DNA of 13,331 nucleotides from Dehalococcoidia bacterium (GTDB lineage: Bacteria; Chloroflexota; Dehalococcoidia; JACQUA01). This document shows, one piece after another, positions 1 through 7,680 of the stretch. The stretch lies in NCBI GenBank assembly GCA_030689845.1, contig JAUYHV010000184.1, positions 1 to 13,331 on the forward strand, given 5' to 3'. A program made the translations under genes and the position numbers. How positions within the stretch are numbered: position 1 is the stretch's first letter; each line of letters starts with the position of its first letter. The notes beneath the pieces were generated by a model, which had not been told where the DNA came from, did no database searches, and worked only from the letters and a program-made list of their open reading frames with translations.

Positions 1-1
1 G

Positions 2-889
2 CGCACATCGTACGAATGGGACTACGTTATCTACAACAAACTGCTTGATCAGAATCAACAATACCTATTAATACTATCGAACATGATGAAGCAGGATCCA
101 AAGGAGGCCGACAAAATAAGGGGTATCGCCAAGAAATTCGATCAGACCCATGTGATTCTACGTCTTCTCGATGCCTATGATAGTAACGACTTCCAAAGAC
201 TGATCTATCCTCTTAATACGGCGGTGCGAAACAAGAGTCTTGATGATGCCATTCCCGAGTTCGAAAAGACGCTTAGTACAGCGTTGGCAAATGCTGGCTT
301 CATTTCTACGGAGTCACAGTATCGGGCAGCGGATCTTTTCGAATACGAGCGCTTCAAAGGGGTCTCGAATAAGTGGCTTAATTTCAGCAAATATGTCCTA
401 ATGAGGATAGACCGGTATTTATCGGAATTGATGGATAATAAGCCGTCGTACGCTTCAGTCGACCTTATGGAGTTGGAGGATCGTTTCAATAGGAACAACG
501 CTAAGCATCAAGGCATGCACTTGGAACACATGTATACCCAGCACCCGAAAAACAAGGCCCTTTTCACTACGGACGGAATTCTAGATGAGGCCTATTTCCA
601 GCAAACGCGAAATCGGCTCGGCATGGTTTTGCTCCTAAAGGACAAACTGAATCTCAGTAGCAATGATGAAATATACGTTGATAAGCTCAACACCTATAGT
701 GGCAGCAATTTGATATGGAACGAATTGTTAGCGGGATCTGTTCCCGAAGTGTACGTGCGCAGTCTGCCAGCGGATCTGTCGTTAAAGAGGATTGACCCTA
801 CTCCTGACGGAGTTTTCCCGCTTGATAAAGTCGAGGAAAGGCAAAAAGCTGTTTTCGCTGCTATCAAAGCGATCTGGGGATCTTTCTAA
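2..889 (+). CDS. DUF262/DUF1524 (GmrSD-like, HNH) protein, C-terminal part
   Basis: The frame is open from the left window edge to a TAA at 887-889, so this is the last 295 residues of a longer protein; the first ATG inside it (83) is probably not the start. The C-terminal half looks like DUF1524, the HNH-type nuclease domain usually fused behind a DUF262 ParB/Srx-like domain in GmrSD-type modification-dependent restriction enzymes. Visible signs are a KYVLMRIDRYL segment, then HLEHMYTQHP (about residues 173-182 of the visible part) as the His/acidic-His metal motif, then RLGMVLLLKDKLN...YVDKLNTY, matching the family pattern of a Gly-Asn-Leu-like strand followed by an Asn/Lys/Tyr block. The canonical family Asp-His is Glu-His here, and Gly-Asn is Gly-Met. 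The expected N-terminal DUF262 domain lies outside the window. Composition is AT-richer than the pyr genes (about 38% G+C in one 60-base line), consistent with horizontal acquisition. A defence role is inferred from the family only. Confidence 0.68.
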   Translation, partial: RTSYEWDYVIYNKLLDQNQQYLLILSNMMKQDPKEADKIRGIAKKFDQTHVILRLLDAYDSNDFQRLIYPLNTAVRNKSLDDAIPEFEKTLSTALANAGFISTESQYRAADLFEYERFKGVSNKWLNFSKYVLMRIDRYLSELMDNKPSYASVDLMELEDRFNRNNAKHQGMHLEHMYTQHPKNKALFTTDGILDEAYFQQTRNRLGMVLLLKDKLNLSSNDEIYVDKLNTYSGSNLIWNELLAGSVPEVYVRSLPADLSLKRIDPTPDGVFPLDKVEERQKAVFAAIKAIWGSF

Positions 890-962
890 AGACCTTGAGG
901 TATGTGAATCAGAAGCGGCTATCTGACGTCCGCGGACTTATGGCATTCAGCTGTAACGCGAT

Positions 963-1003
963 GGTAAGGAGGGGAATGGCTCCGTGGCCACTCTCCTTCC
1001 CTG
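963..1003 (+). other. imperfect hairpin downstream of the DUF1524 gene
   Basis: AAGGAG (966-971) can pair with CTCCTT (993-998), and inside it TGGC (977-980) with GCCA (987-990) around a six-base loop. No convincing T-run follows, so it is at best a weak terminator for the upstream gene. Nothing else recognisable was found between 890 and 1132. Confidence 0.25.
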
Positions 1004-1132
1004 CCTTTATCATCTTCCTCTGAAGAAGTAATTGGGTTCTCTTGGAAAAGTGAGTTTAAAGTGAAATTAGGTCTTTAGTTGTTCCAATTATTTGGTACAA
1101 CTAATACAATGGTGTCAAAGGGGGTACAACAA

Positions 1133-1354
1133 ATGGGTTGGATAAAAAATGCGATACGTCGAGGCGACCTTACAATATCCGAAAGCTTAGCATGCCCGTA
1201 TTGCAATACGACTGAGGAAGATAAGATTACCTCGCTACACGCTTGTGGATTTCACCATTGGGTGAATAAGCAATGGTTTGAGGGAAAATTTAATCCCAAA
1301 GGAACTATCCGCAAACGAAGCCGCAAACCGGATAGGGTGAAACCCAGGTTATAG
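1133..1354 (+). CDS. small basic protein with CxxC/HxC putative zinc site, function unknown
   Basis: This is a 73-residue open frame, not recognised as any named family. I chose the ATG at 1133 because AAAGGGGG (1117-1124) lies eight bases upstream, an ideal ribosome-binding spacing; the same frame extends upstream to an ATG at 1109 and a TTG at 1079, which lack this signal. The protein has ACPYCNTT around residues 18-25 and HACGFHHW around residues 38-45, giving two Cys plus Cys/His ligands that could form a single treble-clef or zinc-ribbon-like knuckle. The C-terminal third is strongly basic (RKRSRKPDRVKPR), which would suit nucleic-acid contact. There is no membrane segment or signal peptide. 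It shares strand and AT-rich composition with the DUF1524 gene about 240 bases upstream, so both may belong to the same acquired segment; that link is inference. It could also be a decayed fragment of a larger gene. Confidence 0.5.
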   Translation: MGWIKNAIRRGDLTISESLACPYCNTTEEDKITSLHACGFHHWVNKQWFEGKFNPKGTIRKRSRKPDRVKPRL

Positions 1355-1471
1355 ACTAATACGCTCTGGGAAAACTAAAGCCAGATTACTCCGTACAGGG
1401 AAGGAAGGAACTGGTCTCCGTGTTCTTTGAAGTATCCCATCTTTTACTAAATGTTTGCTAACCCGACAGTA

Positions 1472-1500
1472 TTCCGTTTTATTTTCCCCCCTGTTATAAT
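1472..1500 (+). promoter_or_regulatory. sigma-A promoter with extended -10
   Basis: TATAAT at 1495-1500 is a perfect -10 box, preceded by TG one base upstream (TGTTATAAT, an extended -10). A weak -35, TTCCGT (1472-1477), sits 17 bases upstream. Transcription would begin near 1506-1508, right at the Shine-Dalgarno of the gene at 1519, giving a leader of only about 12 bases. Because only 11 bases separate that gene from the first tRNA, this promoter probably drives the tRNA cluster too. Confidence 0.65.
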
Positions 1501-1518
1501 GTTAGCGGAGGAAAGAAA

Positions 1519-1731
1519 ATGATATTCGGATTAGCCTTGATAATAGTAGGGCTGGTAGCCCTGGGGGTAAAAGCGGGGATAATAGAAGGTGATGTGTGGA
1601 GCTATGTTTGGCCCCTGCTGGTCATCCTGATAGGCGTTAGGATAGTTTTTTTCAGGAAAAAGAGGGGGATGTGGTGCTGCGGACCATTTTCCTGGCGTGA
1701 TAGGGAAGAATCTGATAAGGGAACCAAGTAG
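1519..1731 (+). CDS. small two-pass membrane protein, LiaI/LiaF-like TM region
   Basis: This 70-residue protein is made of two hydrophobic helices (about residues 2-19 and 28-46) followed by a short basic, cysteine-containing tail (RKKRGMWCC, then a charged end). The second helix, WSYVWPLLVILIGVRIVF, has the Trp-Pro-Leu-hydrophobic pattern typical of the LiaI-LiaF-like transmembrane region (DUF5668), found in cell-envelope stress proteins and many short stand-alone proteins. The positive charges after helix 2 suggest a cytoplasmic C-terminus. The start is well supported: GGAGG at 1507-1511, eight bases before the ATG, just downstream of a strong promoter. It ends 11 bases before a tRNA-Leu gene, so it appears to be the first cistron of a tRNA operon. 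No LiaF C-terminal domain or LiaRS-type two-component genes are visible here, so its role in envelope sensing is only suggested by the family. Confidence 0.75.
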   Translation: MIFGLALIIVGLVALGVKAGIIEGDVWSYVWPLLVILIGVRIVFFRKKRGMWCCGPFSWRDREESDKGTK

Positions 1732-1742
1732 CGGGTAACCGT

Positions 1743-1829
1743 GCCGGGGTGGTGGAATTGGTAGACACGCTGTCTTGAGGGGGCAGTGAGCGAAAGCTTG
1801 TAGGAGTTCAAATCTCCTCCCCGGCACCA
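1743..1829 (+). tRNA. tRNA-Leu (anticodon GAG)
   Basis: The acceptor stem GCCGGGG pairs with CCCCGGC, followed by discriminator A and an encoded CCA. The anticodon stem CTGTC/GGCAG encloses loop TTGAGGG, giving anticodon GAG. A long variable arm (TGAGCGAAAGCTTG region) and a T-arm with TTCAAAT confirm a class II leucine tRNA. It is the first of four clustered tRNA genes. Confidence 0.96.
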
Positions 1830-1839
1830 TTCAATACCA

Positions 1840-1914
<75 letters not shown>

Positions 1915-1917
1915 AGG

Positions 1918-1993
1918 GGCGACGTGGCCAAGTGGTTAAGGCGGGGGTCTGCAAAACCCCTATTCAGCGGTTCGAATCCGCTCGTCGCCTCCA
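1918..1993 (+). tRNA. tRNA-Cys (anticodon GCA)
   Basis: Acceptor GGCGACG pairs with CGTCGCC; discriminator T (U73, the usual cysteine identity base) and an encoded CCA follow. The anticodon stem GGGGT/ACCCC encloses CTGCAAA, anticodon GCA. Only three bases separate it from tRNA-Gly, so the two are processed from one precursor. Confidence 0.96.
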
Positions 1994-2022
1994 TTTATTT
2001 TAAAGCCAAAGATATTTTACGC

Positions 2023-2107
2023 GCCGGGGTGGCGGAATCGGCAGACGCGAGGGACTTAAAATCCCTTGGACCAAAAGTTCGTGCGGGTTCGACCCCCGCC
2101 CCCGGCA
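2023..2107 (+). tRNA. tRNA-Leu (anticodon TAA)
   Basis: Acceptor GCCGGGG pairs with CCCCGGC, discriminator A. The anticodon stem AGGGA/TCCCT encloses CTTAAAA, anticodon TAA, and a class II variable arm follows. Unlike the other three genes it has no encoded CCA: six T bases follow the discriminator, so CCA must be added enzymatically. The stable T-arm/acceptor followed by T6 might also reduce read-through. Confidence 0.95.
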
Positions 2108-2128
2108 TTTTTTCAGGAGACTGCAATC

Positions 2129-3031
2129 ATGTCTGATATTCAGAAAATAGACGAAGGCTTATTCTCCATCGATGCCCACATGTGGCATCCGGGCCTGGCT
2201 TCGGCTTACGTGGTCGCGGGCAAACAGGTTGCCCTGGTGGAAACGGGGCTTTCCACCTCTGCCCCTTACATCCTCAAGGGCCTGAAAGACCTCGGCTTTG
2301 CCAGCGAAGATATTTCATACATCATCCTGACGCATATCCACCTGGACCATGCCGGCAGCGCCGGCATCTTGATGAAGGAAATGCCCCGGGCGAAGGTCAT
2401 CACCCATAAAAGAGGAGTTCCCCATTTAGTGGACCCAACCCGCCTTTTAAATGGAGCCAGGCAGGCACTGGGGGAAAAGGTTGCGGGAATGTATAACCTG
2501 GACAAATTTTTACCCGTGGAGGCAGAACGGATAGATACGGTGGAAGACGGCGATTCCATAGACCTGGGAGGAAGACAGATGAAGGCGATCAGCACGCCTG
2601 GGCATGCGCCTCACCACTTTTGCTTTTTCGAAAGCCAGTCCCGGGCTTTGTTTACCGGCGACCTGCTGGGCACCCATCACAGCGAAAGCAATGTCCTCCA
2701 TCCGACAACCCCCGCCCCGGACTTTAACCTCGATGTAACCATCGATAATATCAATAAACTAAAGCAAATGGATATAAAGACCCTACTCTTTTCCCATTTC
2801 GGAGCCAGCCTGGAAGTCGGAAGGCTCCTGGACCTCTCCATCAAGAAACACACGGAATGGGGAAACATTGTCAGGGGCGCCATAGCGGATAAAAAGGATC
2901 TTGGCTACATGGCTCGAAGCCTCCTGGAACATATAAGGGGGGGCATACCTTCCAGGTCAAATGCTGTGGAACTGGAAGAAGCCGTTATTTACGCCCAGGG
3001 ATACCTGAGCTATTTTCAAAAATATCCCTGA
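2129..3031 (+). CDS. MBL-fold metallo-hydrolase
   Basis: This 300-residue protein carries the metallo-beta-lactamase superfamily signature: THIHLDHAG at residues 68-76 (HxHxDH, ligands His69, His71, Asp73, His74), TPGHAPHH with the next ligand His159, FTGDLLG with the bridging Asp178, and FSHFG with His223. It is a predicted cytoplasmic di-metal hydrolase of the glyoxalase-II/RNase Z-like broad group; the substrate cannot be read from the sequence. The C-terminal 75 residues form a helical tail after His223. The start at ATG 2129 is chosen because CAGGAGA (2114-2120) precedes it; the same frame runs upstream to 2066, but that would translate the tRNA-Leu gene. It begins 21 bases after tRNA-Leu(UAA), so its mRNA may be the 3' product of tRNA processing. 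It converges with the yjbQ end of the pyr operon, with 48 bases between them and no evident terminator. Confidence 0.9.
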   Translation: MSDIQKIDEGLFSIDAHMWHPGLASAYVVAGKQVALVETGLSTSAPYILKGLKDLGFASEDISYIILTHIHLDHAGSAGILMKEMPRAKVITHKRGVPHLVDPTRLLNGARQALGEKVAGMYNLDKFLPVEAERIDTVEDGDSIDLGGRQMKAISTPGHAPHHFCFFESQSRALFTGDLLGTHHSESNVLHPTTPAPDFNLDVTIDNINKLKQMDIKTLLFSHFGASLEVGRLLDLSIKKHTEWGNIVRGAIADKKDLGYMARSLLEHIRGGIPSRSNAVELEEAVIYAQGYLSYFQKYP

Positions 3032-3079
3032 GCTGAATGTCCACACCTGGAAGTTGAACAAGCGGGCAGGAAGCCGGAG

Positions 3080-3496
3080 CTATTCCCCACTCATTTGCAG
3101 CACAATTTCCCTCGACCGGCCGCGGTTATCGAAGTCAATCAGGACAATCTGCTGCCAGGTTCCCAGGGTCAAAGAACCGTTTACAAAAGGTACTACAATG
3201 GAGCATCCCAGGAGGGATGACCTGACATGGGCATATCCGTTACCGTCTCCCCAGCGGGCGTCGTGTTCATAGGGCACGCCCTCGGGAGCTATTCGCTGCC
3301 AGGTGTTTTTCAGGTCAGCAACCAGGCCGGGTTCATACTCGATGGTGGTCACACCAGCCGTTGAGCCCGCGACAAATACGGTGACGTTACCATTTTTTAT
3401 ATCACTGGCAGCAACAGCTTTAGCTACCGCCGGCGTAATGTCCAGGATATCGCAGTGCCCTTGTGTCTGGACCCCTATTTTTTTTGTTACGACCAT
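3080..3496 (-). CDS. yjbQ: YjbQ/UPF0047 family protein
   Basis: This 138-residue protein is the full length of the YjbQ (UPF0047) family, often annotated as secondary thiamine-phosphate synthase; the physiological role is poorly defined. Conserved blocks are all present: GSTAGVTTIEYEPGL (residues 44-58), His78, DGNGYAHVRSSLLG (84-97) with the family His, VPF..GSLTLGTWQQI (102-117) and DFDNRGRSRE (121-130). These His/Glu/Asp residues line the metal-binding pocket of this trimeric fold. The ATG at 3496 has AAAAGG about eight bases upstream and a GGAGG a little further. It is the last gene of the leftward pyr unit, 57 bases after pyrK, where pyrD would classically be expected. There is no obvious promoter in the gap, so co-transcription with pyrK is likely. 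No terminator is visible after its TAG. Confidence 0.9.
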   Translation of the reverse strand: MVVTKKIGVQTQGHCDILDITPAVAKAVAASDIKNGNVTVFVAGSTAGVTTIEYEPGLVADLKNTWQRIAPEGVPYEHDARWGDGNGYAHVRSSLLGCSIVVPFVNGSLTLGTWQQIVLIDFDNRGRSREIVLQMSGE

Positions 3497-3553
3497 TGGC
3501 TGTACCTTTTCCTCCGGCTGCCCTTTTTTTTGCCGGGTAATAGGACTACAGTG

Positions 3554-4360
3554 TTAAATTTTAACCTCAGACCACAGGATTTCGTCAATATCGAAGACGG
3601 GGCCGTCCCGGCAAACGCGCTTCAAGCCGGTCCTGGTTTTTACCGTGCAGCCGAAGCAGGCCCCGATGCCGCAGCCCAGCCTGGTCTCCAGGGACACCTG
3701 CACCGGCGTTTCCTTCAAGAGTTTCCGTCGGGCCTCAATGGCTCTGTACATGCCCAAAGGTCCGCAGGCGCATACCTGGTCGACTCCCGGCAGAAATAGT
3801 TTCAGGTAATCGGTAACCAGGCCTTTTTTCCCCGCGGAACCATCTTCAGTAACCATAACCGGTTCAATATCTTGCGGCAGCAGTTCCTCCGGGTAAAGGT
3901 CTCTTGCTGTGCCTGCCCCGAGGAGCAAGGTTACCTTGATGCTTTTTTTAACGGCTTCCGCCGCCAAAAAATTCAGGGGAGAAAAACCAATACCCCCTGC
4001 CACCAGCAGCAGGCGCCGGTTTGCAGGCCCGAGAGAAAAACCGTTTCCCAGGGGTCCCAGGATGTCTATGTATTCGCCTGCTTTTAGTTCACTCAGCCAA
4101 CGGGTACCGGATCCCACCACGGAATAAAGCAGTGACACCTCTCCTTTGGCCGGGCCGGTGAAATTTACCCGGTGGATACCCAGGGGCCTTCTCAGTACTC
4201 TTTCGCTGCCGGTTCCGCACCTGACCATAACGAACTGCCCGGGCCGGGCTGTACCGGCAATTTCGGCGGCCTGGAAGCTTAGAATATAGCTGCCCGGGGT
4301 TATCATACGGTTGGATAGGACGGGTGCGAGGAGCTTTATTTGAGGCCCTGCTGGAATCAT
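3554..4360 (-). CDS. pyrK: dihydroorotate dehydrogenase electron-transfer subunit PyrK
   Basis: This is the 268-residue FAD and [2Fe-2S] subunit that passes electrons from dihydroorotate dehydrogenase (PyrDB) to NAD+. The N-terminal ferredoxin-reductase-like FAD domain shows RRPLGIH (58-64); the NAD-binding domain shows AGGIGFSP (121-128) and CACGPLGMY (197-205). The C-terminal cluster ligands Cys230, Cys235, Cys238 and Cys250 occur in the spacing CGIGACFGC...VC, which separates PyrK from plain ferredoxin reductases. The ATG overlaps the carB stop (ATGA at 4357-4360), so translation is coupled. Its obligate partner pyrD is not adjacent; the next gene is yjbQ. An alternative is a related sulphide dehydrogenase/NfnA-type subunit, but the pyr context and length favour PyrK. 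Confidence 0.92.
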   Translation of the reverse strand: MIPAGPQIKLLAPVLSNRMITPGSYILSFQAAEIAGTARPGQFVMVRCGTGSERVLRRPLGIHRVNFTGPAKGEVSLLYSVVGSGTRWLSELKAGEYIDILGPLGNGFSLGPANRRLLLVAGGIGFSPLNFLAAEAVKKSIKVTLLLGAGTARDLYPEELLPQDIEPVMVTEDGSAGKKGLVTDYLKLFLPGVDQVCACGPLGMYRAIEARRKLLKETPVQVSLETRLGCGIGACFGCTVKTRTGLKRVCRDGPVFDIDEILWSEVKI

Positions 4361-7300
4361 TCGGCGGCAGCTTCCGGGGGTTTTTCGAGGTAGTCGCGAA
4401 GGGGCTGGATGTTGAATGACAGGACGTCATTACTCATGGTTTCCGCTACCGCCCGGGCTGTATCCAGGGAGGTATAGCATGGTATGCCCTTCTCCACTGC
4501 CGCCCGCCGGATTTCGAAGCCGTCTCTCAGGGGTGTCCGGTCCCCCGTGGTAGTGTTAAGCACCCCGTCTACCACGTTCTTCAGAATGACGTCAATCACG
4601 TTGGGATGACCCTCGCTTAATTTTTTCGTAATCATAGTTACGGGAAGGCCTACGGCCTGGATCATGGCTGCTGTGCCTTCAGTGGCATACAGTTTATACC
4701 CGGCGGAGGCGAATTTTCTTATTATGGGCAGCGCCTCGGGCTTGTCCGTATCCGCAACGCTGAAAAGCATTGCCCCCTTTTGGGGCAGCATGAGTCCCGC
4801 GGCCAGCAGGGCTTTGGTCAGGGCGGCGTTAAAGGTATAGTCCACCCCCATGACCTCCCCGGTGGATTTCATCTCCGGCCCCAGGTAATTGTCCACGCCG
4901 CTCAACTTGGCCATGGAAAACACGGGGGCTTTTATTGCCACGATTTGCTGCTTTTTAAACAGGCCGTTTTCATAGCCCTGCTGCTGGAGGTTCTTTCCCA
5001 GCATTATGTTTATTGCTATTTTCACCATGGGGACTCTCGTTACCTTTGATAAGAAAGGCACCGTCCGGCTGGCTCTGGGATTAACTTCCAGGATATATAC
5101 GGTTGATTCAACCGGAGTCCCGCTGTCTGTCGTTCCCCGGCGCATTATGACAAACTGCACGTTCATTAACCCTTTCACATTCAGTGCCAGCCCGATGCGT
5201 ACCGTGTAATCAACGATGATGTCTGCCTCTTCCCGGGTCAGGTTCAAAGCGGGGTAGACCGCCATGGAGTCGCCGCTGTGCACACCGGCTCTCTCGATGT
5301 GTTCCATGATGCCCGGAATAAGGACCCTCTCCCCGTCGCAAATGGCATCCACCTCTACTTCCTTCCCTTCCATATACTTGTCTACCAGGATCGGATGCTT
5401 GCTGCCAAGCTCAATAGCTGCGGCAGCATAGTGTATAAGTTCGGTAGCATTGCGGACTATTTCCATGGCCCGGCCACCCAGGACGTAGCTGGGTCTTACC
5501 AGAACGGGATATTCGATAAGCTTGGCGACGTTCAACGCCTGCTCGACTGTAGTTGCGCTTCCCCCGGGCGGCTGCGGAATCCCCAGCTTGCTGAGAAAAT
5601 CTTCAAACCTTTGCCTGTCTTCCGCAAGGTCAATGGTGTCCGCTGTGGAACCGATTATGGGCATTCCCGCCCTGGTTAGGGGTTCGGCGAGGTTGATGGC
5701 AGTCTGGCCTCCGAACTGTGCGATGGAGGGGGGGCAGCTCAGCTTATTATCAACCAAAGCCTCCCTGTTAATACCTTCAACTTCGAGGATGTCCCTGATG
5801 CTTTCTTCATCGAGGGCTTCGAAATACAGGCGGTCGCTGGTGTCGAAGTCCGTTGAAACGGTCTCCGGGTTGGAATTAACCATGATACTCTTAATTCCTG
5901 AAGATGATAAGGCCCATGCTGCATGGACGCTGCAATAGTCGAACTCGATACCCTGTCCTATCCGTATTGGTCCGCTTCCCAGAACAACCGACTTCGGTCC
6001 CGGCAGGCTTTCAGCTTCGTTTTCCTGGTCGTAGGTGCTGTAAAAATAGGGTGTTTCCGCCGCAAATTCAGCGGCGCAGGTATCTACCATCTTGTAAACC
6101 GGTCGGATGCTCCAACTCTGGCGGAGCTGCCTTACCTGTTCCGGCAGCCTGTCAGCCAGGGTGCCGATAATATCATCGGGGAAACCCATTCGCTTTGCCT
6201 GCCACATAAGCTGGGGAGTAAGGGGTTCCGAGAGGAGCCTTTTTTCCATCTCTACTATATTGGAAAATTTGTGCAGGAACCAGGGGTCGATACCCGTATG
6301 GCCGCTTATATCATTAATTTCCACTCCCCGGCGCAGGGCTGCCAGGATGCCCCAGGGCCTTAAATCGTTGGGATGAAGCGGGTAACCGTTGACGCTTTTA
6401 CCCATTTTCCATTTGCTGTCTTCCCACAGGATGGTCTTGTTGCCGAATTCCAGGGAACGAATTGCTTTCTGGAAAGCGGCTTCGAAACACCTGTCTATGG
6501 CCATAACCTCGCCTGTAGCCCTCATTTGGATCCCGGTTACGCGGTCGCCGGAAGCGAATTTATCGAAGGGCCAGCGGGGTATTTTTACCACGCAATAGTC
6601 AAGGGCGGGCTCAAAAGCAGCCGTAGTCTTACCTGTGACTTTGTTAGGTATTTCATCCAGACGTTTCCCAACGGCTATCTTGGCCGCTACCCGGGCGATG
6701 GGGTACCCAGTTGCCTTGCTGGCCAGGGCAGAGCTGCGGCTGACCCTCGGGTTAACTTCAATAACGTAATAGCTCCTGGGGTCATGTAATCCCGGGGACC
6801 ACGTTTCCCCGACCAGGGGATGGGGGGCCAGGGCAAACTGGACGTTGCATCCCCCTTCGATGCCCAGGGCCCGGATGATTTTCAAAGCTGCGGAACGCAG
6901 CATCTGGTATTCTTTATCGGACAGTGTCTGGCTGGGCGCAACGACTATGCTGTCGCCTGTATGGACGCCCATAGGGTCAAGGTTTTCCATGTTGCAGACG
7001 GTGATGCAGTTGTCGGCGGCGTCTCGCATCACTTCGTATTCAATTTCTTTCCACCCGGCGATAGATTTTTCAATCAGTACCTGGTGAATAGGGCTGGCCA
7101 TTAAACCGCCCTGGATTACCTGGTTAAATTCTTTTTCAGAGTAGGCCATGCCCCCGCCGGTCCCTCCCAGGGTGTATGCAGGGCGGATGACAACGGGCAA
7201 GCCTATTTCCTTCAGTATTTCGTGACCCTGTTCCAGGGAAGTGGCGACAGCGCTGGCCGGAACCGGTTCGCCTATTTCCTGGAGCATTTTTTTGAATAAT

Positions 7301-7680
7301 TCCCTGTCCTCAGCTTTTTCAATCGTCTTCAAAGGGGTCCCGAGAAGGCGGACATTGTACTTTTCAAGCACGCCCGCTTTGGACAGGTCTACGGCCAGGT
7401 TCAGACCTGTTTGGCCGCCGAGAGTAGGCAGTAAGCCGTCGGGGCGCTCTTTCGCTATTATCCTTTCCAGGACATCGACCGTCAGCGGTTCGATATAAAC
7501 TACATCGGCAATCCCCTCGTCGGTCATTATGGTAGCTGGATTGGAATTAACCAGTATCGAGGTCACCCCTTCCTCCCTGAGGGCCTTACAGGCCTGGGTC
7601 CCGGCATAATCGAATTCGGCGGCCTGGCCTATGATGATAGGACCGGAACCTATAACAAGGACCTTTCCTAAACTTGAAAT
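4357..7680 (-). CDS. carB: carbamoyl-phosphate synthase large subunit, probable ATT start
   Basis: CarB makes carbamoyl phosphate from ammonia (delivered by CarA), bicarbonate and two ATP. At 1107 residues it has the family order: carboxyphosphate ATP-grasp half, oligomerisation region, carbamate ATP-grasp half beginning around VVLGSGPIRIGQGIEFDY, and a C-terminal MGS-like allosteric domain (KGAMLFSVADTDK onward). Both halves keep EVNPR motifs. The first conventional start in frame is GTG at 7566, but the frame continues 38 codons upstream and encodes GKVLVIGSGPIIIGQAAEF, the universal N-terminal nucleotide-binding motif. No ATG, GTG or TTG lies in that stretch; an AGGAG (7688-7692) stands seven bases before ATT at 7680, with an in-frame TAG at 7696-7698. 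I therefore place the start at the ATT, or at a mutated/misread ATG. Both ATP-grasp halves carry an extra loop before EVNPR (6772-6828 and 5101-5145). It overlaps pyrK by four bases. Confidence 0.93.
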   Translation of the reverse strand: MSSLGKVLVIGSGPIIIGQAAEFDYAGTQACKALREEGVTSILVNSNPATIMTDEGIADVVYIEPLTVDVLERIIAKERPDGLLPTLGGQTGLNLAVDLSKAGVLEKYNVRLLGTPLKTIEKAEDRELFKKMLQEIGEPVPASAVATSLEQGHEILKEIGLPVVIRPAYTLGGTGGGMAYSEKEFNQVIQGGLMASPIHQVLIEKSIAGWKEIEYEVMRDAADNCITVCNMENLDPMGVHTGDSIVVAPSQTLSDKEYQMLRSAALKIIRALGIEGGCNVQFALAPHPLVGETWSPGLHDPRSYYVIEVNPRVSRSSALASKATGYPIARVAAKIAVGKRLDEIPNKVTGKTTAAFEPALDYCVVKIPRWPFDKFASGDRVTGIQMRATGEVMAIDRCFEAAFQKAIRSLEFGNKTILWEDSKWKMGKSVNGYPLHPNDLRPWGILAALRRGVEINDISGHTGIDPWFLHKFSNIVEMEKRLLSEPLTPQLMWQAKRMGFPDDIIGTLADRLPEQVRQLRQSWSIRPVYKMVDTCAAEFAAETPYFYSTYDQENEAESLPGPKSVVLGSGPIRIGQGIEFDYCSVHAAWALSSSGIKSIMVNSNPETVSTDFDTSDRLYFEALDEESIRDILEVEGINREALVDNKLSCPPSIAQFGGQTAINLAEPLTRAGMPIIGSTADTIDLAEDRQRFEDFLSKLGIPQPPGGSATTVEQALNVAKLIEYPVLVRPSYVLGGRAMEIVRNATELIHYAAAAIELGSKHPILVDKYMEGKEVEVDAICDGERVLIPGIMEHIERAGVHSGDSMAVYPALNLTREEADIIVDYTVRIGLALNVKGLMNVQFVIMRRGTTDSGTPVESTVYILEVNPRASRTVPFLSKVTRVPMVKIAINIMLGKNLQQQGYENGLFKKQQIVAIKAPVFSMAKLSGVDNYLGPEMKSTGEVMGVDYTFNAALTKALLAAGLMLPQKGAMLFSVADTDKPEALPIIRKFASAGYKLYATEGTAAMIQAVGLPVTMITKKLSEGHPNVIDVILKNVVDGVLNTTTGDRTPLRDGFEIRRAAVEKGIPCYTSLDTARAVAETMSNDVLSFNIQPLRDYLEKPPEAAAE

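Noticed and set aside
2066..2128. Upstream extension of the MBL hydrolase
   Set aside because: It would translate the tRNA-Leu(UAA) body; ATG 2129 has its own ribosome-binding site and fits the family N-terminus.
3032..3079. Bidirectional terminator between the MBL hydrolase and yjbQ
   Set aside because: No stable stem with a flanking T-run on either strand was found.
5278..6789. Several rightward open frames opposite carB
   Set aside because: All are antisense shadows of carB, without ribosome-binding sites or recognisable domains.
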